NCBI GenBank assembly: GCA_963735885.1 | Contig: CAVTMP010000010.1 | Span: 1-64,000, forward strand | Reading direction: 5' to 3' | Origin: JBBSBL01 sp963735885 | GTDB lineage: Bacteria > Actinomycetota > Thermoleophilia > Solirubrobacterales > Solirubrobacteraceae | DNA: 64,000 nucleotides | In this document: positions 27,231 through 39,508 of the stretch, piece after piece | How positions within the stretch are numbered: position 1 is the first letter of the stretch | Layout of the letters: each line of letters starts with the position of its first letter | The notes under the pieces: model-generated | What the model was told of the DNA's origin: nothing | Databases searched by the model: none | The model's input: only the letters and a program-made list of their open reading frames with translations | Translations under genes and position numbers: made by a program

Positions 27231-28980
27231 TCAGGTGATCTGGTACAGCGGGCCGTCGCCGCCCTCGGGCGTCGTGAGCCGGCCGCCCTTGGCGGTGATC
27301 GCGCCGCACTGGACGCAGTTCGTGTAGTTGACGATCACGTCGACGACGCCCTCCTCGGGCGCGTCCTCGGGGATCTCGTAGACCCCGGCCGGGCACATCC
27401 ACTGCCAGGTCTCGGCGACCTCGCGCGGCACGCGCTTCTGCACGCGGATGTGGTTCGGCGCGTCGTCGCGGGTCGCGTTGCCGCGTGATGAAGACGCTGG
27501 AGAGCTTGTCGAAGGTGTAGCTTGCCGTCCGGCTTCGGGTAGCCGTCCTTCGTGTTGCCGACGAACATCGGCTGGACGTCGTTGCGGTGCAGCGTCCACC
27601 GCCCGCCCGGGAACCGGCCCTTGGTGGCGATCATCAGGTTGACCAGCGGGCCGCCCTTGATGAGGCCCTTCTGGAAGGGCTGGCGCGTGTTGCGGACCTC
27701 GTAGAGCTCCTAGCCGACGAACGACTCCTCGATCGCGGGCCTCGTAGTCGGCGAAGCCGTTGCCCCGGCCCGTGAGCTGCGCGTAGATCGCCTCGGCGGC
27801 GAGGATGCCGGACTGGATCGCGTAGTGGACGCCCTTCAGCGCGGCCAGGTTGACCATGCCGGCGCGCGTCGCCGACGAGCACCGCGCCCGGCGCGCGAGA
27901 GCTTCGGCATCGCCCAGTAGCCGCCGGCCGGGATCGCCTTGGCGCCCCAGGTGACCCGCTCGCCGCCCTCGAGGATCTTGCGCACGAGCGGGTGGGTCTT
28001 GAACTGCTGCAGCAGGTCGTGGGCGGAGGTCGTCGCGTCGGCGTAGTCGAGGTCGATGACGAAGCCGATCGAGACGAGGTCCTCGCCGGTCTTCTCGTCC
28101 TTCATCGGGTAGATCCAGGAGCCGCCGATCTGGTGGTACTTGGCCGAGATCTTCAGCGGCCAGCCGGCCAGCGTGTGGATCACGCGGTCCAGCGGCTTCG
28201 GGACCTTCCAGACCTCCTTGACGCCGAGCTCCCAGACCTGCGGCTCGCGGCCCTCGGCGAGGTCGAACTCGCGGATCGCGGCGCCGGTGAGGTGGCCCCA
28301 GCAGCCCTCGGCGAGCACGGTCGCCTGCGCGGCGATGTCGGTGCCGGGCTCGAAGTTGCCGAGCTCCTCGCCGTCCTTGCCGCGCCCCTTGTCGCCCGAG
28401 CGCACGCCCAGGACGGCGCCGTCCTCGACGATCAGCTGCGTCGCGGCGGTCTCGGTGAGGATGTAGGCGCCGGCCTCCTCGGCCTGGCGCCTGCATGTAG
28501 CGGCACAGCGCGGCGACCGAGACGACCTCGTTGCCGTGGTTGCGCTGCGGCGGCGGCGGCGGGATGCGGATCTTCGTGCTTGCCGTTGGGCAGGAGGTAG
28601 ATCGCCTCCTTCTCGACCTCGCCGAAGGCGAAGCCCTCCTCGCGCCACTGCTCGCGGCGTCATGTCGGGGAACAGCTCCTGCAGCGGCCCGGGACGCATG
28701 ACCGCGCCGGAGAGGTTGTGGCCGCCGCAGGTCTTCGCCTTCTCGATGACCGCGACCGGCACCTCGCCGAGGCGCTCCGAGCGTCTCCGGGTCGTCGGCC
28801 AGCAGCTGCAGCAGGCGGTTGGCGCAGGCGAGGCCGGCGGTGCCGCCGCCGACGATCGCCACGCCGACCTCGATCCGCTCGTCCTCGCGTCGAGCCCGCG
28901 CTTGACGAACTCCCTCGGCGAGTCGACCGGGGGCGGGAACTCGCTCGGCGCGACGTGGCCGTTGCCGTTCTGACCGCCAT
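27231..28980 (-). CDS. Electron transfer flavoprotein-quinone oxidoreductase (frame broken, one amber codon)
   Basis: Pieces in order match ETF-QO: FAD-binding VAIVGGGTAGLACANRLLQL, GGHNLSGAVMRPG, PPPPPQRNHGNEVVSV, LAEGCWGHLTG, GWPLKISAKYHQIGGSWIYP, and a C-terminal ferredoxin-like part with TWQWMCPAGVYEI and NYTNCVQCGAITAKGG, the cysteines for one 4Fe-4S cluster. It passes electrons from ETF to menaquinone. About ten extra bases split it, and an in-frame TAG occurs at 27710-27712 (between ESFVG and ELYEV). Its start is three bases after etfA, forming an etfB-etfA-ETF-QO operon. Confidence 0.88.
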
Positions 28981-28983
28981 CGG

Positions 28984-29963
28984 CTAGCCGCCCTTCTTGG
29001 CCTTCACGGCCTCGGTGAGCTTCGGCAGGATCTTGTTCAGGTCGCCGACGATGCCGAGGTCGGAGAACTCGAAGATCGGGGCGTTCGCGTCCTTGTTGAT
29101 CGCCACGATGTTCTCCGAGGCCTGCATGCCGACCTTGTGCTGGATCGCGCCGGAGATGCCGGCGGCCAGGTAGAGCTTCGGCGCGACCGTCTTGCCGGTC
29201 TGGCCGATCTGCGCCGCGTAGGGGTACCAGCCGGCGTCGACCACCGCGCGGGTCGCGGCGACCGCGCCGCCGAATGCGCCGGCGAGCTCCTCGCAGAGCT
29301 CGAAGCCCTCGGCCTTGCCGAGGCCGCGGCCGCCGGCCACGAGGATGTCGGCGTCCTCGATGTTCACGTCGGCGCCGCGCTGCTCGCCGCGCTGGACCAT
29401 CGTCGCCTGCGTCGACCACGGCGAGTACTCCACGTCGACGTCGACGACCTCGGCCGGCGCCGGTGCCGGACTCGCGGACCTCGAACGCGTTGAGGCGGCC
29501 GATGATGATCCCGAGGTCGCCCTGGTAGTGGGAGTCCGAGATCGCGAGTCCTGCAGGATCGGGCGCTCGGCGATGAGCTCGCCGTCCTCGGCGCGTCACG
29601 GCCGTGACCTCCATCGTCACGCCGGCGCTGAGGCGCGCGGCGAGGCCGGCGCCGATCTCGAAGCCGAGCAGGCCGCCGCCGAACAGCGCGTAGGCGTAGC
29701 CGTCCTCGCCGATCACCTTCGCCATCACGTCGACCACCGGCTGCGCGAGGCCCTCGGGGCCCTCGGCCCGGTAGACCTTCGTGGCGCCGTAGGTGCCGAG
29801 CGCGGCGCAGCAGGTCGTCGGTCAGGTCGTCGCCGCCGACCACGACGACGGCGCACTCGCCGCCGAGTCTGCCGGCGAGCTCGGCGCCCTCGGAGACGGC
29901 GCCGAGCGAGTTCTTGTTGATCGCGCCCTCGTAGTGGAGCGCGTAGACCAGGATGTCGGCCAT
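28984..29963 (-). CDS. etfA: Electron transfer flavoprotein alpha subunit (frame broken)
   Basis: Starts MADILVYALHYEGAINKNSL. The intact C-terminal half has the FAD-binding region GGRGLGKAEGF, QIGQTGKTVAPKLYLAAG and GISGAIQHKVGM. Four or so extra bases (near 29461, 29549, 29597 and 29812) break the N-terminal half. Alpha binds FAD in the ETF heterodimer that accepts electrons from acyl-CoA dehydrogenases. The ATG follows the etfB stop with no gap. Confidence 0.92.
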
Positions 29964-30760
29964 CTAGATCAGCTTCCTCTCGTCGAGCCAGGCGACGATC
30001 TTCTCGACCGTCTCGTTCGTGTCCTCGTCCTCGATGATCTGCCCGGCCTGCCTTGGCGGGCGGCGCCTTGAAGTCGCCGCACTGCACGCGGCGAGCCGTC
30101 GTCGCCGACCATGCGAGGCGTCGATGCCGACGTCGCCGGCGCCGAGCTGTGTCGAGCGGCTTCTTCTTCGCGCCCATGATCGCCTTGAGCGACGGGTAGC
30201 GCGGCTCGTTGATCGCGTCGCCGACCGAGATCACGGCCGGCAGCTCGACCTGGACGGTGTCGTAGCCGTACTCGGCCTGGCGCTCGCAGCGCAGCTTGCC
30301 GTCGTCGACGTCCATCTTGATGACCTGCGTGAGCGAGGGCATCTGCAGGTGGTCGGCGACGACGGCGCCGATCGTGTAGCACTCGCCGTCGTCGGACTGC
30401 TGGCCGAGCAGGACGAGGTCGGGCGACTCCTTCTCGAGCGTCTTGGCCAGCGCGTAGCCGGTGGCCGCGACGTCGGAGCCGGCGAGCGCCTCGTCGGTCG
30501 AGGTGGACCGAGCGGTCGGCGCCGAGCGAGACGGCCTTGTGCAGCGCGCGGACGGCGGTCTCCGGGCCCATCGTGACGGCGACGATCTCCTCGACGGGGA
30601 CCGCGCCGCCCTCCTTGATCTGCATCGCCGCCTCGATGGCGTGCGTGTCATACGGGTTGAGGTTCTTCTCCCCGCTGCGGTCCATGCGCCCCGTCGAGGG
30701 GTCGATGCGCTTCTCGACGGCGGCGTCCGGCACCTCCTTGACCAGGACGCAGATCTTCAA
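29964..30760 (-). CDS. etfB: Electron transfer flavoprotein beta subunit (frame broken)
   Basis: Begins MKICVLVKEVPDAAVEKRID and continues through NPYDTHAIEAAMQIKE, LLGQQSDDGECYTIGAVVADHL and NEPRYPSLKAIMGAKKKPLD, the beta-subunit AMP-binding and partner-binding regions; it ends VEKIVAWLDERKLI. Extra bases lie near 30505 and in 30050-30155. The start codon is TTG with a full AAGGAGG seven bases upstream (30774-30768), a strong pairing that makes up for the rare start. A palindrome at 30806-30821 stands just upstream. Confidence 0.92.
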
Positions 30761-30805
30761 CTTTCGGCCTCCTTACAAGACAAACGGGTGTTCGATCCTA
30801 CAGGG

Positions 30806-30821
30806 TTGACTGACGAGTCAA
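30806..30821. promoter_or_regulatory. Palindrome upstream of etfB, possible repressor site
   Basis: TTGACT and AGTCAA flank GACG with no mismatch, about 46 bases before the etfB start. A TAGGAT element at 30800-30795 lies 15 bases downstream on the minus strand and could be the -10, which would put the palindrome on the -35. Such placement suits a TetR-type regulator of fatty-acid catabolism, but no regulator gene is adjacent. Confidence 0.5.
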
Positions 30822-30877
30822 TCGGAAGGCTGGGCCCCGGTCCGTGTCCGGGCGGGACCCGGCGACGGCACGGATGC

Positions 30878-31288
30878 CTACTCGCTCTACGGCGCCGCGG
30901 ATGAAGTCGATGATCTCCTGGGTCGGCGCGCCCGGGCGTGAACACCTCGGCCACGCCGAGCGCCTTGAGCTCCGGGATGTCGTCCGCGGGAATCGTCCCG
31001 CCGACCGTGACCACGACGTCGTCGATCCCCTGGCCCTTGCAGCAGCTCGACGACCCGCGGGACGAGCGTCATGTGCGCACCCGAGAGGATCGAGAGCCCG
31101 ACCGCGTCGGCGTCCTCCTGGATCACGGTCTCGACGATCTGCTCGGGCGTCTGGTGCAGGCCCGTGTAGATGACCTCCATGCCCGCGTCGCGCAGCGCCC
31201 GGGCGATGATCTTCGCGCCGCGGTCGTGGCCGTCGAGGCCGGGCTTGGCGACGACGACGCGGATCTTCTTCTCGGAGGTGACGCTCAT
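30878..31288 (-). CDS. Cobalamin-binding small subunit of acyl-CoA mutase (frame broken)
   Basis: About 135 residues after correction near 30940 and 31038. The DxHxxG motif for the cobalamin lower ligand is seen as LDGHDRGAK, followed by GLHQTPEQI, ADAVGLSILSGAHMTLVP and VVVTVGGTIPADDIPEL. This is a stand-alone B12-binding domain that pairs with the separate large mutase subunit encoded upstream. The stop is uncertain; a TAG at 30878-30880 is reached if one more base is removed. Confidence 0.87.
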
Positions 31289-31369
31289 GGGTTCGCGGGC
31301 GCGCCGCCGGGGGCGGACGGCGGACGGCATGCTAGAGAACGCCTCGCCGCCGTGGCCGGTCGCCCCGGA

Positions 31370-33033
<1,664 letters not shown>

Positions 33034-33092
33034 GGACGCGGAGTGTAGGGCGATCCTGGCCGTGCGGCCAGGACGGCGGGCGGGTCGGCGGT

Positions 33093-34000
33093 GTCAGCGC
33101 GCGAGGTCGCCGAGCAGGTGGGTGCTCATCGCCGCCCGCCGCCCGCCGGCAGCGACGGCCTCGGGAGCCGGCGCCGCGCCGGGGGCGCGGGCGGCGGGAG
33201 GCGACGCGGCCGATCCCGCCGACGGCCAGCGCGACGCCGACCGCGCCGACGAGCTTGAGCCGGCGCCCCAGGGTCTCGAAGCGCATGACCTCCCACTCCT
33301 CCTCGCGGGCCACCCGCGCGAGCGCGGCGTCCGGGTTCACGGCCACGGGGTGACCCACGGCGCGCATCATCGGGAGGTCGGACTCCGAGTCCGAGTACGC
33401 GTAGGAGGCGGACAGGTCGATGCCCTCGCGCGGCGGCGAGCGTGCGAATCGCCTCCGCCTTGCCCTCGCGATAGACGAACGGGCCGCCGGGACGGCCGGT
33501 GTAGGTTCCGTCGACGACCTCGGACCGGCTGCCGATGCCGCCGTCGAAGGTCAGCACGTGGGCGAGCAGCTCGGCGATCTCCGGCGAGGCGGCGGTGACG
33601 ATGTAACACCGGCGCCCCGCGTCCTGGTGGCGAAAGGCCACCTCGAGCATCTGCGGGTAGAGCGGCGGCAGGATCCCGGCCAGCACCTCGGGGCGCCAGC
33701 CGGACGAGGTCGCGCTCGCCCGCTGCCCGGCGATCGCCTCGAGCACCCGCTCGCGCAGCTCGTCGGTGCCCTCGTCCGTCGAGCCCTGCGAGCCGGAAGC
33801 GCACGTTCGCCCAGACGTCGCGCGGCGAGCTGGCGGCGGGAGATCAGCCCGGCCCGGTACGCCGCGCGCCCGAACTGCGAACGCCGACGAGCCCTCCATC
33901 AGGGTCCGGTCGAGGTCGAAGAAGGCGGCGGACGCCGTTCGACGCGGCGTCCGTCGCCGTCGCCGTCGACGTCGCGCGGGCTCGGTGACCCCGGGGTCAC
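33093..34000 (-). CDS. HAD-IB family phosphatase (frame broken, ends uncertain)
   Basis: Motif I AAFFDLDRTLMEGSSAF, the motif II region CYIVTAASPEIAELLAH and motif IV SYAYSDSESDLPMM place it in the HAD-IB (SerB-like) phosphatases. Members remove phosphate from serine, glycerol phosphate or lysophosphatidate. A hydrophobic segment (LKLVGAVGVALAVGGIG) near the C-terminus suggests membrane attachment, as in HAD-IB proteins linked to lipid metabolism. Extra bases lie near 33190, 33438, 33790 and 33823. Start (GTG 34000) and stop are best guesses because the frame is broken near both ends. Confidence 0.75.
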
Positions 34001-34087
34001 CGGCCCCGGGCGACTCGAGCCGGCCGGACCTCCGCACGTTTCCCCGGTATGTCGACGGGAAGGTGCGGAGGACCCCCCGGGCGCCCG

Positions 34088-35271
34088 TCATGTCACCCGC
34101 ACGATGACGGCGTCGCCCTGGCCGCCGCCGGAGCAGATCGCGGCGCAGCCGAGGCCGCCGCCGCGGCGGCGGAGCTCGTGGACGAGCGTCGCCGAGGATC
34201 CGGGCGCCGGAGGCCCCGATCGGGTGCCCGAGCGCGATCGCGCCGCCGTTCACGTTGACCTTCGCCTCGTCGACGCCCGAGCATCCGGATCGAGTTGAGC
34301 GTCACCGACGCGAACGCCTCGTTGATCTCCCACAGGTCGATGTCCTGCGCGGTGAGGCCCGCCTTCTCGAGCGCCTTCGTCGCCGCCAGGGCCGGCGTGC
34401 GGGCGAGGTAGGGGAAGTCGTCGGCGACTGCGGCCTGGGCGACGATCGTGGCCAGGGCCGCCCGGCCGTTGCGCTTCGCCCACTCGTCGCTGGCGACGAC
34501 GATCGCGCCGGCGCCGTCGTTGACCCCCGGGGCGTTGCCGGCGGTGTGGCTGCCGTCCTTCAGGAACGATCGGCGGCAGGGCGGCGAGCGACTCCAGCGG
34601 ACGTGTCGCGCCGCGGCCCTCGTCGATCTCGACCACCGTGTCGCCCTTGCGGCCCTTGACGGTGACCGGCACGACCTCGTCGGCCATCCGGCCCTCGTCG
34701 ATCGCGGCGAGCGCGCGCTCGTGGGAGCGCAGCGACCAGCGGTCCATGTCCGGCCCGGGTGAGCTCGAGCTCGGCGGCGACCTCCGCGGCCTCCTGCGCC
34801 ATGTGCTTGCCGGAGAACGGGTTCGTGAGCCCGTCGTTGATCATCTCGTCGATCGCCTTCGCGTCGCCCATCCGGTAGCCGAAGCGCGCCTGCGTCAGGA
34901 GGTAGGGCGCGCCCGACATCGACTCCATCCCGCCCGCGACGCCGACCTCGACGTCGCCCGCGCGGATGGCCTGGTCGAGGATCGCGCGCGGCGCGCAGCC
35001 CCGAGGCGCAGACCTTGTTGATCGTCTCCGAGGAGACCTCCTTGGGGATCCCGCCCTTGATCTGGGCCTGGCGTGAGGGGATCTGCCCCTGTCCGGCCTG
35101 CAGGACCTGCCCGAACACGACGTGGTCCACCGCGTCCGGGGCGACGTCGGCGCGGTCGAGCGCGGCCTCGATCGCCACGCCGCCGAGCTCGGGGGCGTCG
35201 AGCGCGGCCAGGCCGCCGCCGAGCTTGCCGATCGGCGTGCGGGCGGAGGAGAGGATCACGGTGGTGGGCAT
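34088..35271 (-). CDS. Acetyl-CoA acyltransferase / thiolase (frame broken)
   Basis: About 392 residues after correction near 34193, 34279, 34567, 34757 and 34998. The nucleophile Cys88 is in INKVCASGLRA; GGMESMSGAPYLL, NEAFASVTLNSI, GGAIALGHPIGASGARIL with the catalytic His, and a C-terminal CSGGGQGDAVIV with the second Cys complete the thiolase signature. The reaction is thiolytic cleavage of 3-ketoacyl-CoA or the reverse condensation. It fits the acyl-CoA oxidation genes on both sides. A CGGAG lies about eight bases before ATG 35271. Confidence 0.92.
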
Positions 35272-35343
35272 GTCGGCTCCGGGGAATCGGGGTCGGGCGG
35301 GCCGACCATGCTAGAAGAACCCGCGCGGTAGCCTGCGCCGCCG

Positions 35344-36795
35344 ATGCGCTTCGAGGCGACCACCGAAGGCTCCGCTCGACACCGCCGCCGACACCGTCGC
35401 CGTCGGGCGTGTTCGCCGGGGAGCCGGTCGCCCACGACGTCGCCGCCGGGACGCTGCAGGCGCTCGTCGACGCCGGTGAGGCGCGCCCCGCGTTCCGCGC
35501 GCTCGCCCAGGCCCACGCCGAGGGCCGGCGCTGGATCCTGGTCGGCCTCGGCGAGCGCGAGGCGTTCGATCCGGAGCGGGCGCGGGTTGCCGCGGCGACG
35601 GTCCATGGCCGGGCGCGGGAGCTCGGGGCGCGGACCCTCTGCTGGGAGGTGCCCCATCACGTCGGCGACGGGGTCGTCGGCGGCCTGGTCGAGGGGACCG
35701 CGCTGCACGCCTACCGCTTCGACCGGTTCCGCCGCCCGCCCGAGGACCGGCGGGCGGACCTCGAGGCCGTGCTCCTGTCGGCCCACCACGACGTCGGCGC
35801 GGCGGTTCGGCGGGCGGCGATCGTGGCGGCCGCGCAGAACCGGGCCCGCGACCTCCAGAACGCGCCCGCCAACCACCTGACGCCCGACGCGCTGGCGGAC
35901 CGCGCCCGGCAGATCGCCGCCGCCCACGACGCCGTGAGCGTCGAGGTGCTGGGGCGCGACGGGATCGAAGAGCGCGGGATGGGGGCGTTCTCGGCCGTGG
36001 CGCGGGGCTCGGAGACCGAGCCCCGGCTCATCGAGCTGCGCTACGCGGGACCCGGCGCGACGGGGCCGCTCGTCGGCCTGGTCGGCAAGGCCGTCACCTT
36101 CGACTCCGGCGGGCTCTCGCTCAAGCCGCCGCGGAGCATGCCGGAGATGAAGTTCGACATGTCGGGCGGAGCGGCGGTGCTCGAGGCCGTCGCGGCCGTC
36201 GCCGAGCTCGGTCTGCCGATCCGCCTGCTCGCCGTCGTCGGGGCGACCGAGAACCTGCCCGAGCGGACGGGCCGTGAAGCCGGGCGACGTCGTGCTCGCC
36301 GCCGACGGCACGAGCATCCAGGTGGACAACACCGACGCCGAGGGACGCCTCGTCCTGGCCGACTGCCTGCTGCACGCCACCGGCGCCGGCGCCGAGCGCC
36401 TGCTCGACCTCGCCACCCTCACCGGGGCGATCGCGACGACCTTCGGCTCGACCTACGCCGGCCTGATGGCCGACGACGACGCCTGGGCCGACGCCGTGCT
36501 CGCCGCCGCCGCCGCGAGCGGCGAGGCGGTCTGGCGGCTCCCGCTGCACCCGGACTACGCCCGCCGCGTCGAGGGGCGCTACGCCGACCTCACGAACGCG
36601 CCGGCCAAGCGCGAGGCGGGGTCGATCACCGCGGCGGAGTTCCTGCGCCGCTTCACGGGCGAGGTGCCGTGGGCGCACCTCGACATCGCCGGCGTCGCCT
36701 GGGACGCCGATCGGCCCTACGCCGCCAAGGGCGGCAACGGCTTCGGGGTGCGGCTGCTCGTCGCGCTCGCCGAGAGCCTGACGCGCCGCGGGTAG
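35344..36795 (+). CDS. Leucyl aminopeptidase, M17 family (frame broken at both ends)
   Basis: About 482 residues with three extra bases removed (near 35368, 35406 and 36259). The M17 metal and active-site motifs are GKAVTFDSGGLSLKP, MKFDMSGGAAVL and NTDAEGRLVLADCL. It cleaves N-terminal residues from peptides with two metal ions, in the cytoplasm as a hexamer. ATG 35344 has a TAGCCT element at 35329-35334 ending nine bases upstream. A GC hairpin follows the stop at 36818-36840. Confidence 0.92.
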
Positions 36796-36817
36796 ACGCC
36801 CGCCGGCCGCACCGCGC

Positions 36818-36840
36818 GCCCGGGCCCCCCGGCCCCGGGC
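36818..36840 (+). terminator. GC-rich hairpin after the aminopeptidase gene
   Basis: GCCCGGG and CCCGGGC form a seven-base stem round a nine-base C-rich loop, 22 bases after the stop. No T run follows. A possible terminator that separates the aminopeptidase from the pilin gene. Confidence 0.4.
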
Positions 36841-36874
36841 TCAGGTTTCGCCGCCCGCTGCCGATGAGCCGGAC

Positions 36875-37288
36875 ATGTCCCGCCTCCGTCGCGAGCACGG
36901 CTTCACGCTGATCGAGATCCTCGTCGTCGTCATGATCATCGGCGTGCTCGCCGCGATCGCGATCCCCTCGTTCCTGAGCCAGAGCGGCAAGAGCCGGGAC
37001 GCGGCGGCCAAGGTCGCCGGGCGCACCGCCCAGCAGGCGATCGAGACCTACTACACCGACGCGAAGAGCTACGACACCGATGCGGCGACGCTGCGCGGGA
37101 TCGAGCCCGCGCTCGCCAACGCCGTGAACCTGACCGTGAGCGGGACGATCGACAGCTACACGATCTCCAGCGACTCGACGTCGAACCCGACCGAGACGTT
37201 CACCGTGACGCGCTCGAGCGCCGGGGCGATCACCCGGACCTGCAGCCCTGCGGGCAAGGGCGGCTGCCCGGTGGGCGGCACCTGGTAG
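36875..37288 (+). CDS. Type IV pilin-like (type II secretion-type) prepilin
   Basis: 137 residues. The prepilin peptidase site is EHGFTLIEI, with cleavage after Gly, Phe as residue 1 and Glu at +5, followed by a classic hydrophobic helix (VVVMIIGVLAAIAIPSF). The mature C-terminal domain is short, with two cysteines (TCSPAGKGGC) that could form the D-loop disulfide. No assembly genes are next to it; a PilT-type ATPase lies 24 kb away. It is intact although the gene before it is frame-broken. Confidence 0.9.
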   Translation: MSRLRREHGFTLIEILVVVMIIGVLAAIAIPSFLSQSGKSRDAAAKVAGRTAQQAIETYYTDAKSYDTDAATLRGIEPALANAVNLTVSGTIDSYTISSDSTSNPTETFTVTRSSAGAITRTCSPAGKGGCPVGGTW

Positions 37289-37328
37289 CGCTCCGGGGCG
37301 CCCGCGGCGCTCTGGCAGACTGCCGCGC

Positions 37329-38477
37329 GTGGACTTCGACCTCTCCGACGACCACCGCCTGATCCGCTCCACCGTCCGCGAGTTCGCCGAGGGCGAGGTC
37401 GCGCCGGTGGCCGAGGCGCTCGACCGCGACAAGCGCTTTCCCTACGAGATCGTCCGCCGGATGGGCGAGCTCGGCTGGATGGGCATCCCGTTCCCGGAGT
37501 CGGTCGGCGGCGCCGGAGGCGACTCCCTGGCCTACGCGCTCGCGGTCGAGGAGCTGACCCGCGTCGACTCCTCGGTGGCGATCACGCTGTGCGCCCACAC
37601 CTCGCTCGGGACCCAGCCCATCTACCTGTTCGGCTCCGAGGCGCAGAAGGCGGCGTGGCTCCCGCGGCTGTGCGCCGGCGAGGTGCTCGGCGCGTTCGGC
37701 CTCACCGAGCCGGATGCCGGCTCCGACGCCGGCAACACGCGGACGCGCGCCGAGCTCGACGGCGGCGAGTGGGTCGTGAACGGCGCCAAGCAGTTCATCA
37801 CGAACGCCGGCACCGACATCTCGGGCGTGGTGGTCATCACCGCTCTCACCGGCGGCGAGGGCGACGGGCACCGCGAGATCTCCAACCTGCTCGTCCCCAA
37901 CGGGACGCCGGGCTACGAGCCGGGCGAGCCCTACCGCAAGATGGGCTGGAACGCCTCGGACACCCGGCCGCTGACCTTCGCCGACTGCCGCGTGCCGGAG
38001 GAGAACCTCGTCGGGCCGCGCGGCGAGGGCTTCAGGCAGTTCCTCCACGTGCTCGACATCGGGCGGATCGGCGTGGCGGCGATGGGCGTCGGCCTGGCCC
38101 AGGGGGCGCTCGACCAGGCGCTGGCCTACGCGAAGGAGCGCCGGGCGTTCGGGCGCCCGATCTCGAGCTTCCAGGCCATCCAGGCGAAGCTCGCGGACCT
38201 CTCGACCGAGATCGAGGCCGCGCGCCTGCTCGTCTACAAGGCCGCGCGGGAGAAGGACCTCGGCCGCAACTTCACGCTGACCGCCGCCCAGGCGAAGCTC
38301 AAGACGGGCCGCCTCGCGGTCCGGGCGAGCGAGGAGGCGGTGCAGATCCACGGCGGCTACGGGTACATCGAGGAGTACCCCGTCTGCCGCTTCTACCGCG
38401 ACGCCAAGATCCTCACCATCGGCGAGGGCACCGACGAGATCCAGCAGATGGTGATCGCCCGGGCGCTCGGCGCCTGA
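37329..38477 (+). CDS. Acyl-CoA dehydrogenase
   Basis: 382 residues, full length. The family motifs are FGLTEPDAGSDAGNTRT and QIHGGYGYIEEYPV, and the catalytic glutamate is Glu366 in IGEGTDEIQQ. It oxidises an acyl-CoA to the enoyl-CoA and gives electrons to ETF, encoded about 7 kb away. The position of the base (EGT near the C-terminus) is that of short- and medium-chain enzymes; chain length is not predictable. The start is GTG 37329, with a weak CAGACT element ending seven bases upstream. Confidence 0.95.
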   Translation: MDFDLSDDHRLIRSTVREFAEGEVAPVAEALDRDKRFPYEIVRRMGELGWMGIPFPESVGGAGGDSLAYALAVEELTRVDSSVAITLCAHTSLGTQPIYLFGSEAQKAAWLPRLCAGEVLGAFGLTEPDAGSDAGNTRTRAELDGGEWVVNGAKQFITNAGTDISGVVVITALTGGEGDGHREISNLLVPNGTPGYEPGEPYRKMGWNASDTRPLTFADCRVPEENLVGPRGEGFRQFLHVLDIGRIGVAAMGVGLAQGALDQALAYAKERRAFGRPISSFQAIQAKLADLSTEIEAARLLVYKAAREKDLGRNFTLTAAQAKLKTGRLAVRASEEAVQIHGGYGYIEEYPVCRFYRDAKILTIGEGTDEIQQMVIARALGA

Positions 38478-38483
38478 GCCGGC

Positions 38484-39455
38484 TCACCGGGCTCGGCCGA
38501 GCCGCTCCGCGTCGCGCTCGAGGACCCGGGCCGCGGCGGTCGCCGGGTCGGTGCGCCGGGCGACGACGTCGTCGAGCAGCGCCTGGACCTCGGCGTCGCC
38601 GGCCAGCGAGGCCTCGAGCGCCCGGCGCAGGCGGTTCGTGGCGATCGCGAGGACCTCGTTCATGAGGTTGCGCCGGCGGCGCTCGGCGAGCGTGCCCTCC
38701 GCCTCGAGCCACGCGCGGTGCTCGTCGAGTCCCGCCACGAGCTCGTCGATGCCCTCCCCCCGCACGGCCTCGGTCGTGATGATCGGCGTGCGCCAGCCCT
38801 GCTGCGGCCCGAGCGCGAGCACGCCGCGGATCTCCCGCACCATGGTGTCGGTCAGCGGATGGTCGGCCTTGTTGACGACGATCAGGTCGGGGATCTCCAT
38901 GATGCCGGCCTTGAGCGCCTGGATCGAGTCGCCCGAGCCGGGCATGAGCACGAGCACGACCGTGTCGGCGTGGTCGATGATGTCCACCTCGGCCTGGCCG
39001 ACGCCGACCGTCTCCAGGAGGACGAGATCGCGCCCCGCGGCGTCCATCAGCAGCGCGGCCTGGAGCGCGGCCTCGGAGAGCCCGCCGAGCGCGCCGCGGT
39101 TGGCCATCGAGCGGATGAAGACCCCCGGGTCGAGGAAGTGGTCGGTCAGCCGGATGCGGTCGCCGAGCAGCGCGCCGTGGGTGAACGGCGATGACGGATC
39201 GATCGAGAGGACCGCGACGCTGCGGTGCCGCGCGCGCTCGGCCGCGGTGAGCGCGCCGAGCAGGGTGGACTTCCCCACGCCGGGCGGCCCGGTGAAGCCG
39301 ATGACGGCGGCGGCGCCCGTCTTCGGATAGACCTCGCGGACGAGCGCCCAGCCCTCCGGATCGTCGTCCTCGACGAGGGAGATCCCGCGCGCCAGCGCCC
39401 GGCGGTCGCCGGCGAGCAGGCGGTCGGCGAGCGAGCTCTCGGTCTCCGCGGCCAT
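38484..39455 (-). CDS. MeaB/ArgK-type GTPase, chaperone of acyl-CoA mutase
   Basis: 323 residues. The P-loop GPPGVGKST is at 56-64; SIDPSSPFT, DLVLLETVGVGQAEVDI and VVNKADHP give the remaining G motifs. MeaB proteins load adenosylcobalamin onto methylmalonyl-CoA mutase and protect it from inactivation. The separate mutase subunits are encoded 5-8 kb away. The gene is convergent with the acyl-CoA dehydrogenase (six bases between stops). A CATGAT element at 39465-39470 ends nine bases before ATG 39455. Confidence 0.94.
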   Translation of the reverse strand: MAAETESSLADRLLAGDRRALARGISLVEDDDPEGWALVREVYPKTGAAAVIGFTGPPGVGKSTLLGALTAAERARHRSVAVLSIDPSSPFTHGALLGDRIRLTDHFLDPGVFIRSMANRGALGGLSEAALQAALLMDAAGRDLVLLETVGVGQAEVDIIDHADTVVLVLMPGSGDSIQALKAGIMEIPDLIVVNKADHPLTDTMVREIRGVLALGPQQGWRTPIITTEAVRGEGIDELVAGLDEHRAWLEAEGTLAERRRRNLMNEVLAIATNRLRRALEASLAGDAEVQALLDDVVARRTDPATAAARVLERDAERLGRAR

Positions 39456-39508
39456 GGGGCGGGCATCATGCCAGCCGACGGGGGCGACGAGACCTAAGAT
39501 CGGAGGCG

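Noticed and set aside
27710..27712. Amber codon considered as pyrrolysine or readthrough
   Set aside because: No pyl genes or stem-loop context are visible, and the gene lies in the error-rich span.
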